From NCBI RefSeq assembly GCF_052089425.1, contig NZ_JBQCZW010000019.1, positions 1 to 46,995 of the forward strand: a DNA stretch of 46,995 bases. Direction: 5' to 3'. Of this stretch, positions 23,607-32,821 are shown piece by piece (position 1 is the stretch's first letter; each line of letters starts with the position of its first letter). The DNA is from Ancrocorticia sp052089425 (GTDB lineage: Bacteria; Actinomycetota; Actinomycetes; Actinomycetales; Actinomycetaceae). The notes below the pieces were generated by a model, which searched no databases, was not told the DNA's origin, and worked only from the letters and a program-made list of their open reading frames with translations. A program made the position numbers and the translations under genes.

Positions 23607-25733
23607 GTGTCTACGAACGAAGCATATACCGCGCGCCACCTTCAGGTTCTTGAAGGCCTAGAGGCGGTTCGCAAACGTCCGGGAATGTACATTGGCTCCA
23701 CAGATTCGCGTGGCCTCATGCACTGCCTGTGGGAGATCATCGACAATGCGGTGGACGAAGCTCTTGAGGGCTACGGCACGGAGATCTCGATCCGGCTGTA
23801 CGCGGACGGCTCAGTGGAAGTGGCGGATAGTGGACGCGGCGTTCCGATCGATATCGTGCCGGGTGTGGGACTGACCGGTGTGGAAGTGGTGTACACCAAG
23901 CTTCACGCCGGCGGGAAATTCGGCGGGGGATCGTATACATCCTCCGGCGGGCTGCATGGCGTTGGCGCCTCCGTGGTGAACGCGCTTTCTGCTCGCATGG
24001 ATGTGCAGGTGGATCGCGGCGGCAAGACCTATCAGATGCAGTTCCATCAGGGCATTCCGGGGAAGTTCGCCAATGGGCGGCGTAAGAAGGTACCAGATGC
24101 GGACTTCACTGCCTTCACCACCGGCTCCGAACTTGAGGTTGTGGGTAAAGTTGCCCGCAAGAAGACGGGCACGCGCGTTCGGTATTGGGCAGATCCGGAG
24201 ATTTTCCCGGCAACGGCACAGTTCTCCTACGACGAACTGGTGCACAGGGTGCGCCAAACGGCCTTCCTCATCCCAGGGCTCAACATCACCATTGCCGATG
24301 AACGCGGCCTGCCGGGAACACCGGGCGAAGAGGGAGTGGCCGAAGAATCCTTCTGCTTCGATGGTGGAACGGTTGACTTCGTGGACCATTTGGCCAAAGA
24401 TCCAGCTCTCACGGCAACGATGAAGCTCGAGGGCGAGGGGACGTTCATGGAGAACGTTCAGGCCTTCGATAAGACCAGCGGGCACCTGCGCACCCAAGAG
24501 GTGGAACGCACGTGCGCCGTCGATATCTCACTGCGGTGGGGGACAGGCTACGAGACGGAGGAGGCCTCCTTCGTCAACATCATTTCCACTCCGGGCGGCG
24601 GAAGCCATCTTGCCGGGTTTGAGGTGGGGCTTATGAAAGTGATGCGCTCGCTCGTGGAATCCAATGCGCGGCGCCTCAAGCTGACGGCCAAAGAGGGAAA
24701 GATTGAAAAGGACGATGTGCTGGCTGGGTTGACGGCCGTTGTGACCGTCCGGTTACCCGAGCCGCAGTTTGAGGGCCAGACCAAGGAGATTTTGGGGACG
24801 GCCCCCGTGCGTGGGATCGTTGCGGGCGTCGTGGAGAAGGAACTGACCAAGGTTCTTTCGTCAACCAAGCGAGACCAAAAAACAGAAACTCAGCGCCTCC
24901 TCGAGAAAGTGGTGGCGGAAATGCGCGCTCGCGTGTCCGCCCGCATGCACAAGGAGCTCTCCCGGCGCAAGAACGCCCTTGAATCCTCGAGCTTCCCAGC
25001 AAAGCTCGCAGATTGCCGCAGCGAAGAAGTGGATCGCACCGAGCTGTTCATCGTGGAGGGAGATTCCGCCTTGGGAACGGCGCGGTTAGCGCGCAACAGC
25101 GAATTTCAGGCACTCCTGCCCATACGCGGCAAGATCCTCAACGTGCAGAAGGCCTCGCCCACCGAGATCCTGAAGAATGCCGAAGTGGCTTCCATGATTC
25201 AGGTTGTGGGCGCCGGATCGGGGCGCACGTTCGATATCAGCGCCGCGCGATACGGCAAGATCATCATGATGACAGACGCGGACGTGGACGGGGCACACAT
25301 CCGGACCCTCCTGCTCACGCTGTTCTTCCGCTACATGCGGCCCATGGTGGCCGCCGGCCGCGTGTTCGCGGCGGTGCCCCCTCTCCACCGTATCGAGGTG
25401 GCCGGATCGGGGCGGCGTAAGGGCGAGTGCATCTACACCTACTCAGAAAACCAGCTGCACCAGGAGCTGGCGAAGCTTGAGCGTTCGGGCCGCCACTATA
25501 AGGAGCCTGTCCAGCGCTATAAGGGGCTCGGTGAGATGGACGCCGATCAGCTGGCCGAGACCACGATGGATCCGAAGCACCGGACGCTTCGCCGGATCCG
25601 GATGGAAGATGAAGCTGAGTTACGTTCGGCAGAAACTGTATTCGAGTTGCTCATGGGCAACGAAGTGGCCCCGCGGCGCGAGTTCATCGTGGACGGGGCC
25701 GCGCATGTGGATGCGCAGATGATTGACGCGTAG
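23607..25733 (+). CDS. parE: Type II DNA topoisomerase subunit B (ParE-like)
   Basis: The ATPase subunit of a type II topoisomerase, 708 residues. ATP-site motifs are EIIDNAVDEA near residues 43-52 and GGLHGVGASVVNALS. The TOPRIM metal motifs are LFIVEGDSALG and MTDADVDGAHIRTLLL. The C-terminal QRYKGLGEMDADQL is conserved in GyrB and ParE. The local pair with a GyrA/ParC-like gene lacking the GyrA box favours topoisomerase IV (decatenation), though the canonical gyrase pair is not in this window to compare. The start is a GTG at 23607, set by promoter spacing and by the family N-terminus. Coumarin drugs act on this domain in relatives. Confidence 0.9.
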   Translation: MSTNEAYTARHLQVLEGLEAVRKRPGMYIGSTDSRGLMHCLWEIIDNAVDEALEGYGTEISIRLYADGSVEVADSGRGVPIDIVPGVGLTGVEVVYTKLHAGGKFGGGSYTSSGGLHGVGASVVNALSARMDVQVDRGGKTYQMQFHQGIPGKFANGRRKKVPDADFTAFTTGSELEVVGKVARKKTGTRVRYWADPEIFPATAQFSYDELVHRVRQTAFLIPGLNITIADERGLPGTPGEEGVAEESFCFDGGTVDFVDHLAKDPALTATMKLEGEGTFMENVQAFDKTSGHLRTQEVERTCAVDISLRWGTGYETEEASFVNIISTPGGGSHLAGFEVGLMKVMRSLVESNARRLKLTAKEGKIEKDDVLAGLTAVVTVRLPEPQFEGQTKEILGTAPVRGIVAGVVEKELTKVLSSTKRDQKTETQRLLEKVVAEMRARVSARMHKELSRRKNALESSSFPAKLADCRSEEVDRTELFIVEGDSALGTARLARNSEFQALLPIRGKILNVQKASPTEILKNAEVASMIQVVGAGSGRTFDISAARYGKIIMMTDADVDGAHIRTLLLTLFFRYMRPMVAAGRVFAAVPPLHRIEVAGSGRRKGECIYTYSENQLHQELAKLERSGRHYKEPVQRYKGLGEMDADQLAETTMDPKHRTLRRIRMEDEAELRSAETVFELLMGNEVAPRREFIVDGAAHVDAQMIDA

Positions 25734-25763
25734 CCCGGGCACGTTACTGGATGAATACCCGGG

Positions 25764-25769
25764 TAGAAT
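25764..25769 (+). promoter_or_regulatory. -10 box upstream of the two-domain GNAT gene
   Basis: TAGAAT, with predicted transcription start near 25776, just before a set of tandem repeats in the leader. Confidence 0.35.
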
Positions 25770-25780
25770 CAGGGCAGCAA

Positions 25781-25813
25781 TTAACCAGTGACTAACCAGT
25801 AACCAACCATTAA
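25781..25813 (+). repeat. Three tandem 11-bp repeats in the GNAT leader
   Basis: TTAACCAGTGA, CTAACCAGTAA and CCAACCATTAA follow each other without a break. The 11-bp period is about one helical turn, so a protein could bind all three on one face of the DNA. Confidence 0.6.
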
Positions 25814-25855
25814 CTCAGACGAAGCCAGTAACGCTCACCCGCCATCAGGAGCCGT

Positions 25856-26854
25856 ATGCACGAAACGTCCCACGCCATGACATGGGTGCCGATCGGGCCG
25901 TACCAGTCCAAGGAAATCTTGAGACTGGTACGAGCGATCGAGGAAAACGACGGAACGCCGTACCGCAGTTCTCATGAGGAGATCCTCGATTACTTTGATC
26001 CGGCCCACTTCTGGCGTGCAACCGCGGCGCGGGACTATTCCGGCAAACTCATCGCCTTCGGGCTCACGCGCACGCCGATAGTGCACGGCCCAAACGTTGA
26101 AGTTATCCTCTCCGGGGGTGTACACCCCGATTTTCGCGGTAACGGTGCCGGGCGTCAGCTCTTAGGAATGCAGCTGGCCACCGCCGAGCAGCTTGTTCAG
26201 GGCGAATCAGAATCTGCCGTGGCTGTGATGCACGTTGATTCCGGCAACCCAGACCTTGAGGATCTGCTGGTGCGCGCCGGATTTTCTGTGAGTAGTTCGT
26301 ACGCTCAGATGCGCAAGCCGCTCGCGGAGTTTGAAGCACATATGGAGGTTCCCTCCTTTGTCACCATCGAGCCCTACACACAGGCGTTGTCCGAGGATGT
26401 TCGCAAGGCTCACAATGCTATTTACGTTGAGGAGTTCGCCCGCCCGGCGCTCACCCCGGCCCAATGGGCCGCGGAGCGCCAATACACGGACATCCCGTGG
26501 AGCTTTGTGGCAGTGGATCGGCGCGGGGATCGCCCCCGGGTTGCCGGCTACCTGTTATCGGGCCGTTTCGAGCAGGATTGGGAGTCCTTCGGCTGGTCCG
26601 AGGGGTACATTCAAGAGGTAGCCGTCCAGCACGAATGGCGTGGCCGCAACATCATGAGGGCGCTCCTTGGCAACGCCATGACGTCCTATCAGAACGACGG
26701 TATCGAATTTGCCGGGCTGGATGCGGATATTCATCCTGATCCGGCCCAGAGCAATGTGGCAATGTTCGAGCGGCTTGGATTCGAGCGCACCGGCACAACG
26801 AACATCTACGCCCGTAATCTCGATGTGCGGGCTGGCAACTTGTTGCGCCGCTAG
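25856..26854 (+). CDS. Two-domain GNAT acetyltransferase
   Basis: A 332-residue protein with two GNAT folds. Acetyl-CoA motif A appears twice: VHPDFRGNGAGRQLL near residue 90 and VQHEWRGRNIMRALL near residue 255. The MRKPL linker between them resembles the tandem-GNAT mycothiol synthase MshD, and LFERLGF-like MFERLGFERTG closes the second fold. MshD is possible but not shown; other two-domain GNATs modify antibiotics or proteins. AGGAG lies five bases before the ATG at 25856. The gene stands between convergent topoisomerase subunit genes, 5 bases from the parC stop, and its leader holds three phased repeats. Confidence 0.85.
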   Translation: MHETSHAMTWVPIGPYQSKEILRLVRAIEENDGTPYRSSHEEILDYFDPAHFWRATAARDYSGKLIAFGLTRTPIVHGPNVEVILSGGVHPDFRGNGAGRQLLGMQLATAEQLVQGESESAVAVMHVDSGNPDLEDLLVRAGFSVSSSYAQMRKPLAEFEAHMEVPSFVTIEPYTQALSEDVRKAHNAIYVEEFARPALTPAQWAAERQYTDIPWSFVAVDRRGDRPRVAGYLLSGRFEQDWESFGWSEGYIQEVAVQHEWRGRNIMRALLGNAMTSYQNDGIEFAGLDADIHPDPAQSNVAMFERLGFERTGTTNIYARNLDVRAGNLLRR

Positions 26855-26859
26855 CGCCT

Positions 26860-29277
26860 CTAGCCGATCGCGCTAATCACGGCGGAAAGCGGTGTCCCGG
26901 ACGCATCGCGGCGCTCATCCAATTCGGGTAGCTCGCAGGGCTTACCTGCCGAATCCATCGCGCGTAGGGGTTCGGGACCCACGTAGGCGAGCTGCAGGCA
27001 ATCCTCACCGCGTACGAAGCGCTGGGCGCGGACGCCGCCCGTGCCACGTCCCTTGGCTGGGAAGCGATCGAGGGGAGTGACCTTTGCCGATCCCGCCATG
27101 GTCCCGTCAAGGGCGGCCGTGTTGCCGGATACCGTGACCACAAAGGAGGCCGCCAGATCATCGGCAGGCACCACTCCCAGGCACAACACCTTCGCGCCTT
27201 CAGCCAGGCGCATGCCGGCGATACCTTGACCGGCTCTGCCTTGGGCGCGCACGGCCTGTGCGGAGAATCGGAGAAGCTGGGCGTCGCTGGTGACCAGCAC
27301 GATCGCATCGTCGGCTCCGGCCTCGTGAGCGCCCACCACAAAATCGCCGGGGGCCAGTGTGACCACCTCGAAGGATTCGCGGTTTGGATAGGTGGGCGTG
27401 ATCCGTTTGATCTTGCCCTGGGCGGTGGCCAGAGCGATGGGGGCGCCTTCTTCCAAACTCACGATAGTGAGAGGCTTCTCGCGGGGTGCCAGCGTGAGCA
27501 GCTCGTGCAGCTTGGCACCGCCGCGGAGGCTGGGCGCGGAGTTCGTGGAGGGCAGTGACGGTGCCAGAAGCGCGTCAAGGCGGTGCAAGTTTCCCTGATT
27601 GGTGATCACGCCAATCTGGCCACGTACGGTGGAGGCAATGGTGGCACGGATGCCATCGTGGCGGGAACGAGCCCCTTCGCGGCTAGGTGCCTCTGACGTG
27701 CGGGCGATCAGGCCGGTTGCTGAAAGCAGCACCCAGCAGGGATCGTCGGCTAGTTCGAGTGGCATGGCGCCCTTGCCGGTTTGCTGGGTGCCATCGGCTT
27801 CCACCAGCACGGTGCGCCGCGGTGTGCCGAAGGCTGTGGCCACCTCGTCCATCTCCGCGGATACCACGTGGTGCAGTTCGTCCTGCGAGCTGAGAATCTT
27901 CTCCAGTTCGGAGATTTGATTGAGGAGCTCTTGACGGCGCTGTTCCAGCTCGATCTGTGAAAACTTGGTGAGGCGGCGCAGGCGCAGCTCCAGAATATAA
28001 TCGGCCTGCGGCTCGCTCAGATCGAACACCTGCTGGAGCCGGGCGCGGGCCGCCGCCGTATCGTCAGACGAACGGATCACGGCGATCACTTCATCGATGT
28101 TGAGCACGGCGACGAGTAGGCCATCAATGAGGTGGAGATCCTTCGTGGCTTTGTCCAAGCGGAACTGGGAGCGCCGCCGCACCACGCTGACGCGATGGTC
28201 GAGGAAAACCTGAAGAAGCTCTTTCAACCCGAGAGTACGGGGCTGGCCTTCCACCAACGCCACATTGTTGATCCCGAAGGAGTCCTCCAAGGGCGTGAAT
28301 TTGTACAGCTGCTCCAGCACCGCTTCGGGGTTAAAGCCGTGCTTGAGCTCAACCACCAGACGCATGCCGTTGTGGCGATCAGTGAGGTTGTGGACCGCGC
28401 TCACACCCGAAATCTTCTTCGCCGTGATGGCATCCTTGAGCTTTTCGATGATCTTTTCGGGGCCCACGAGGTAGGGGAGTTCGGTGAACACGATCCCCTT
28501 CTTGCGTGCGGTCACGTTTTCGATAGAGGCGGTGGCGCGGGTCTTGAAGATGCCGCGTCCGGTTTCGTATGCCTGACGTATGGGATCCAGTCCCACGATC
28601 CTGCCGCCTTCGGGAAGATCGGGACCCGGAATGAATCGCATGAGATCTTCTAGCGTTGCATCGGGGTTTTTCAGCAGGTGCTGTGCTCCGGCCACCACCT
28701 CCACAAGGTTGTGGGGCGGCATGTTCGTCGCCATGCCCACGGCGATTCCCGAAGCGCCGTTGACCAACAGGTTGGGGATGGCGGCGGGAAGGACGGACGG
28801 CTGGGACAGCGTGTTGTCGTAGTTGGGCACCATCTCCACAACGTCTTCATCCAACGAATTGGTCATGGCAAGGGCCGCGGGTGCCATGCGCACTTCGGTG
28901 TAGCGGGCGGCCGCCGGCCCATCGTCTAGGGAGCCGAAGTTGCCGTGCCCGTCCACCAGCGGCAGACGCATGGTGAAACTCTGGGCCATACGAACCGTCG
29001 CATCGTAAATGGCAACATCCCCGTGTGGATGAAGCTTGCCCATGACATCGCCCACCACGCGTGAGGACTTGACGTGTCCCTTGTCTGGGCGCAGCCCCAT
29101 CTGATCCATCTGAAAAAGAATGCGGCGTTGAACGGGTTTGAGCCCGTCGCGTGCATCGGGAAGGGCGCGTGCGTAGATGACCGAGTAGGAATACTCCAAG
29201 AACGAAGTCCGCATCTCCGTTGAGACATCGATATCTACAATCTTCTCTTCGATCTCATCGGCAGCAGAATGGCGCAT
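26860..29277 (-). CDS. parC: Type II DNA topoisomerase subunit A (ParC-like)
   Basis: The DNA-cutting subunit, 805 residues. The catalytic tyrosine is Tyr126 in AARYTEVR, and the preceding HPHGD (84-88 region) is the helix where quinolones act. At the position of E. coli GyrA Ser83 there is Val88; Asp92 fills the Asp87 position. The C-terminal beta-propeller lacks a recognisable QRRGGKG box, which favours topoisomerase IV over gyrase. The start is the ATG at 29277 (MRHSAADEIEE); the frame is open upstream to a TTG at 29313, but GATACT lies seven bases before the ATG. The gene converges with the GNAT gene and not with parE directly. Confidence 0.9.
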   Translation of the reverse strand: MRHSAADEIEEKIVDIDVSTEMRTSFLEYSYSVIYARALPDARDGLKPVQRRILFQMDQMGLRPDKGHVKSSRVVGDVMGKLHPHGDVAIYDATVRMAQSFTMRLPLVDGHGNFGSLDDGPAAARYTEVRMAPAALAMTNSLDEDVVEMVPNYDNTLSQPSVLPAAIPNLLVNGASGIAVGMATNMPPHNLVEVVAGAQHLLKNPDATLEDLMRFIPGPDLPEGGRIVGLDPIRQAYETGRGIFKTRATASIENVTARKKGIVFTELPYLVGPEKIIEKLKDAITAKKISGVSAVHNLTDRHNGMRLVVELKHGFNPEAVLEQLYKFTPLEDSFGINNVALVEGQPRTLGLKELLQVFLDHRVSVVRRRSQFRLDKATKDLHLIDGLLVAVLNIDEVIAVIRSSDDTAAARARLQQVFDLSEPQADYILELRLRRLTKFSQIELEQRRQELLNQISELEKILSSQDELHHVVSAEMDEVATAFGTPRRTVLVEADGTQQTGKGAMPLELADDPCWVLLSATGLIARTSEAPSREGARSRHDGIRATIASTVRGQIGVITNQGNLHRLDALLAPSLPSTNSAPSLRGGAKLHELLTLAPREKPLTIVSLEEGAPIALATAQGKIKRITPTYPNRESFEVVTLAPGDFVVGAHEAGADDAIVLVTSDAQLLRFSAQAVRAQGRAGQGIAGMRLAEGAKVLCLGVVPADDLAASFVVTVSGNTAALDGTMAGSAKVTPLDRFPAKGRGTGGVRAQRFVRGEDCLQLAYVGPEPLRAMDSAGKPCELPELDERRDASGTPLSAVISAIG

Positions 29278-29284
29278 GGTTTCA

Positions 29285-29290
29285 AGTATC
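29285..29290 (-). promoter_or_regulatory. -10 box, leaderless start of parC-like gene
   Basis: GATACT on the minus strand, seven bases before the ATG at 29277; its first base departs from TAnnnT. Confidence 0.35.
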
Positions 29291-29400
29291 CCGGCACCGG
29301 CAGCTTCAGCCAAGTTATTCGTCGCCGTGTCCCGTGATATTCGTGACGATGGGCGTATCGCGAGGGTGCGCTGAGGCGGGTGAAGTGAGAGAATCGGGCA

Positions 29401-29967
29401 GTGCTAGTTGATCAGAAGTCCGCGCTCGTGAGCGAGCTCGCCTCCATCGTGGCCGTCGATTCGCCGATCGCTGGCGATCTCATGGATTCGCTTGATGGGG
29501 TCGCGCAGATCCGGTCCTATTTCATTCGGCCCGAAACGGTGTTCGATCAGGATTCGGTTTACAACTCCGTGGGAATTTTCGTTTTGACCACGGAGCGTTT
29601 GATCATTCTTGTGTCGGACGTTTCCTACGAGTTCAGTCCCGAGGGCGAATTCATCACCACCACTCAGGTTGTGGACCTTGACGAGATTAAAGATTTTCAG
29701 GTGATCCGGAGGCGAGTGGCCGATGGACAGGAAGCTGGTGCCCTCACGTCCGTGATGATGCGGCTCCGTTGGGGCGCTACCTGGCAGCACGATATCCGTC
29801 CGGCCACGTGCGATAATCCCCAGTGCACAGCGGACCACGGCTTCATGGGCGTGATGAGTGGCGACGACGCCGAAGTCTTGCTTGATCACACTCTGGAAGA
29901 GACCACGTTCCGCAAAGGGCTGGCATTCATGAGCGATCTGCGCCAAGCTCTGGCATCGCGCTCATGA
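29401..29967 (+). CDS. DUF5998 family protein
   Basis: A 188-residue soluble protein of an actinobacterial family of unknown function. It has a mixed alpha/beta pattern (SVGIFVLTTERLIILVSDV) and a late CDNPQCTADH stretch with two cysteines and a histidine that could hold a metal. Members usually sit upstream of an alkaline-phosphatase-like gene and thymidine kinase, as here. The GTG at 29401 is preceded six bases upstream by GAGAAT, a weak -10, and no ribosome site. Its stop overlaps the next start in ATGA, so the two are coupled. Confidence 0.82.
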   Translation: MLVDQKSALVSELASIVAVDSPIAGDLMDSLDGVAQIRSYFIRPETVFDQDSVYNSVGIFVLTTERLIILVSDVSYEFSPEGEFITTTQVVDLDEIKDFQVIRRRVADGQEAGALTSVMMRLRWGATWQHDIRPATCDNPQCTADHGFMGVMSGDDAEVLLDHTLEETTFRKGLAFMSDLRQALASRS

Positions 29968-31085
29968 GCGAGTGGCTATTGCCTGGCCAGCGATCGGTCC
30001 GGGCCACGTTGTCCGCGGCATTGGACGCCGTTGGTTTCGGCACTCCAGGGTCTAGCGCGGATCGTGAACTGCTGGGGATTCCGCAGGCCGATCGCGTGTG
30101 CTTTGTACTCGTGGATGGGCTGGGGTTCCACAATCTTGAGGCACGATCTGGGCATGCGCGTACCCTGCGATCGTGGAGCAGCGTTGAACCGCTCACCACC
30201 GTGGCGCCGTCCACAACGGCAGCGGCGATTACGGCAGTGGGTACGGGGGCGCTTCCAGGCCAAACGGCCATGACGAGCTACGCGCTCAAATCTCCGGTGA
30301 CAGGAGAGAATTTTTCTCTCATCAAGTGGGAGGGGAGCGGGCTCGATCCGCTCGCGTGGCAAACACACCCCACTCTGTTTGAACAGCTTCCCAGCGAACA
30401 GGCACGCCAATGTGTGCTCATTCAGCCGCGTGAGTTCGTTGCCTCAGGGCTCACGCAGTGCGCGCTGCGCGGGGCACGGGCGCTGCCCGCCAAGACACTT
30501 GAGGACAGGGTTGAGGCCGCGGCCAAAGCATTGAGGGGCGGGGGCAGCGTTGCCTACCTGTACTGGGGCGAACTCGACCATGCTGGGCACGGTAAGGGCT
30601 GGATGTCCGATGAATGGGTGAGCGAACTGGAGGGCTTGGATGCGGCCATGTCCGCGCTCGCTCGGGCGCTACCCAAGGGAACGCTGATCGTTCTGACAGC
30701 CGATCATGGCATGGTGGATGTGACGCAGCGGTATGACGTTGCGGAGCTTGCGACGCTCGCACAGCAGGTCAGCCTTGTCTCGGGTGAGGAGCGCGCCGTT
30801 CACCTCTACACGGAACAGCCTGAGGACGTTGCGCACAGGTGGAGGGACTTCTTCGGGGATGATGCCCTCGTGCTGACTCGGGACGCCATCGCCAGTGGCG
30901 GACTGTTTGGGCCCTTAGAAGATCACGCGAGAGCCACGATGGGTGACGTTGTTGTGTTTGCCGGCGGCACGGACGCTGTGATCGATTCGCGGCTCAGGAA
31001 GCCGGGTCAGTCATTCATGGTGGGAGTGCACGGATCGTTGACTCCGCAGGAAATGTTGGTACCCCTGTTAGTAGAGGTGGCGTAA
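29964..31085 (+). CDS. Alkaline-phosphatase-superfamily phosphodiesterase or nucleotide pyrophosphatase
   Basis: A 373-residue cytosolic-looking enzyme (no signal peptide) of the type I phosphodiesterase/nucleotide pyrophosphatase clan. The metal sites are visible: Asp51 (VLVDGLG), the nucleophile Thr84 or Thr85 (APSTTAAAIT), Asp205, His206 and His209 (ELDHAGH), Asp247 and His248 (TADHGM), and a last His in VGVHGSLTPQEM. The substrate is unknown. The gene overlaps the DUF5998 stop by 4 bases and the thymidine kinase start by one (TAATG), so it is the middle of a coupled operon. Confidence 0.88.
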   Translation: MSEWLLPGQRSVRATLSAALDAVGFGTPGSSADRELLGIPQADRVCFVLVDGLGFHNLEARSGHARTLRSWSSVEPLTTVAPSTTAAAITAVGTGALPGQTAMTSYALKSPVTGENFSLIKWEGSGLDPLAWQTHPTLFEQLPSEQARQCVLIQPREFVASGLTQCALRGARALPAKTLEDRVEAAAKALRGGGSVAYLYWGELDHAGHGKGWMSDEWVSELEGLDAAMSALARALPKGTLIVLTADHGMVDVTQRYDVAELATLAQQVSLVSGEERAVHLYTEQPEDVAHRWRDFFGDDALVLTRDAIASGGLFGPLEDHARATMGDVVVFAGGTDAVIDSRLRKPGQSFMVGVHGSLTPQEMLVPLLVEVA

Positions 31086-31735
31086 TGGCGGAACTGGCTT
31101 TCTACTCTGGAACGATGAACTGCGGCAAATCAACGCTCGCGCTACAAACCGCCTACAACTATCAACAGTTGGGCCACCGCGGCATGGTGTTTACCCGGGG
31201 CGATCGCGCGGGTTCTGGCAAGCTATCCTCACGGATCGGGCTGGAACAGGATGCCTATGAGGTGGATGCGTCAACCGATTTCTGGGAGGTGGTCTCCAAC
31301 GAACGTACGCTCGGAGGCCGCGTGGACGTGCTTATTTGTGACGAGGTGCAGTTCTACACTGAGCGTCAAGTTGAACAGCTCGCGCGCATCGTCGATGAAA
31401 TCGGTATCGATGTCTATGGTTTCGGGATTACCTCAGATTTTCGGACGAAGCTATTCCCTGGTTCAGCGCGCATGATCGAGTTGGCGGACCGTGTGGAGGT
31501 CCTTCAAGTCAAGGCGCTGTGCTGGTGCGGCAAGCGCGCAACCCACAACGCCCGCACCATTGATGGTGTCATGGTCACTGAGGGCGAACAGGTTGTTGTG
31601 GGGGACGTCAATTCGGGAACCGTGGGCTACGAGGTGCTGTGCCGCTACCACCATCGCCAGCGGATGACGGCCATCACCGCGCAGGCCACGATGGGTGAAG
31701 ATCCGCTTCCGAACGCATGGAACGCTCAGAGCTAA
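31085..31735 (+). CDS. tdk: Thymidine kinase
   Basis: Phosphorylates thymidine to TMP in nucleotide salvage. The 216-residue protein has the P-loop SGTMNCGKST at residues 8-17, the catalytic Glu87 in CDEVQFY, and the zinc-binding Cys146 and Cys148 in LCWCGKRA with a later Cys in VLCRYHH. The start codon overlaps the previous stop by one base. The stop overlaps the convergent sepH stop by four bases. Last gene of the DUF5998 operon. Confidence 0.95.
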   Translation: MAELAFYSGTMNCGKSTLALQTAYNYQQLGHRGMVFTRGDRAGSGKLSSRIGLEQDAYEVDASTDFWEVVSNERTLGGRVDVLICDEVQFYTERQVEQLARIVDEIGIDVYGFGITSDFRTKLFPGSARMIELADRVEVLQVKALCWCGKRATHNARTIDGVMVTEGEQVVVGDVNSGTVGYEVLCRYHHRQRMTAITAQATMGEDPLPNAWNAQS

Positions 31736-32727
31736 TCCTTCTTGCCAAAAACAATCTCATCCCACGAAGGCATCTCTGGCCGATTGCCGCGCTTCTTCTT
31801 GGAATCATCCGAACGTGTACGTGTGGTACGCGAACCAGCCGGGTGATGAGCCTTGTCTTCTTCAGCGGGGTCAAACAGCTCATCACTGAGTGGCTGAGCC
31901 ACAGACAGGGCGCGCTTGTGTTTGGCGGACTCACTGGGAGTACCGGTAGTCATATCCGATGTTTCGGCGGATTCTCCGGGCAAAACATGAGGGGATGCCG
32001 CCTCCGAGTAGGTGGGATCCCCATCCGGATGTGAGCCGGCTACCTCTGGCTCCGGAACGTCTTCTAATTCGTCAAAACTGGGCATGGGGCGCGATTGGCC
32101 GCGCTGGGAATCGAGAGTGGCCAGCACATCATCGATCCGTGGGCTTCGATCTGGTTCGGCCGGCTGCTCAATCTGCTTCTCCGAGAGTGCTTGAGCATCG
32201 GGGTTGCGAGCCTCGATGTTCTTCCTCTCCAGATCAACGCGCCACATGGCTGTGTGTTCCTCACCGTTTTCGGTGAAGCTGGCGCGCAGAACCCACGGGT
32301 TATGCGATTTGCGTGTGGCGTCCCACGTGATGGCATCGGCTGGGACGCCGCGTGCCACAAGCCGGGACGTGATGAGTTCCTCAACGGTCAACGATCCCAC
32401 TTCACGTCCCTGAACAATCGCCGTGGCGCGGCGCACTAAGTGCTCGCGTTCGGCGAAGATTGGGTAGGCGAGAACAGAAACGCGTGCTGCGGGCAGGGAG
32501 GATACCTCGCAGACTTCCTCCACGCTCATACCCTCACGGATCATTGCCTGTATCTCTCGGGGAGAGACATGTCTGGCATCCTCGGGCGATGCTGCGGGGC
32601 GAATATCCCGGCGCAAAGCGGCACGAAGATCATCCGAAATCGCTAGTGAGTAGCGATTGCCCTCGGCATCATTGAGCGTTAGATGTTCCCCGTCTGCTTG
32701 GAGCCCGAGTAGTTCGAGTGTGATCAT
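31732..32727 (-). CDS. sepH: SepH-family cell division regulator (DUF3071)
   Basis: SepH helps FtsZ assemble at the division site in Streptomyces and mycobacteria. The 331-residue protein has the N-terminal conserved domain with a helix-turn-helix-like segment (VSPREIQAMIREGMSVEEVCEV near residues 53-74), a long disordered Pro/Glu/Ser linker and a conserved C-terminal motif, MPSWDEIVFGKKD. The disordered middle and the short C-terminal motif are characteristic. GGGAG precedes the ATG at 32727. It is convergent with the thymidine kinase gene. Confidence 0.93.
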   Translation of the reverse strand: MITLELLGLQADGEHLTLNDAEGNRYSLAISDDLRAALRRDIRPAASPEDARHVSPREIQAMIREGMSVEEVCEVSSLPAARVSVLAYPIFAEREHLVRRATAIVQGREVGSLTVEELITSRLVARGVPADAITWDATRKSHNPWVLRASFTENGEEHTAMWRVDLERKNIEARNPDAQALSEKQIEQPAEPDRSPRIDDVLATLDSQRGQSRPMPSFDELEDVPEPEVAGSHPDGDPTYSEAASPHVLPGESAETSDMTTGTPSESAKHKRALSVAQPLSDELFDPAEEDKAHHPAGSRTTRTRSDDSKKKRGNRPEMPSWDEIVFGKKD

Positions 32728-32821
32728 GACTCCCTTTCCTCCCGCGTGTACATCAAGGGTGCCACGAGGGTTTGGGCCATGGCGGCAGAAGTAGTAGGTG
32801 TGTTCCTCATGGAGTCCTTGA

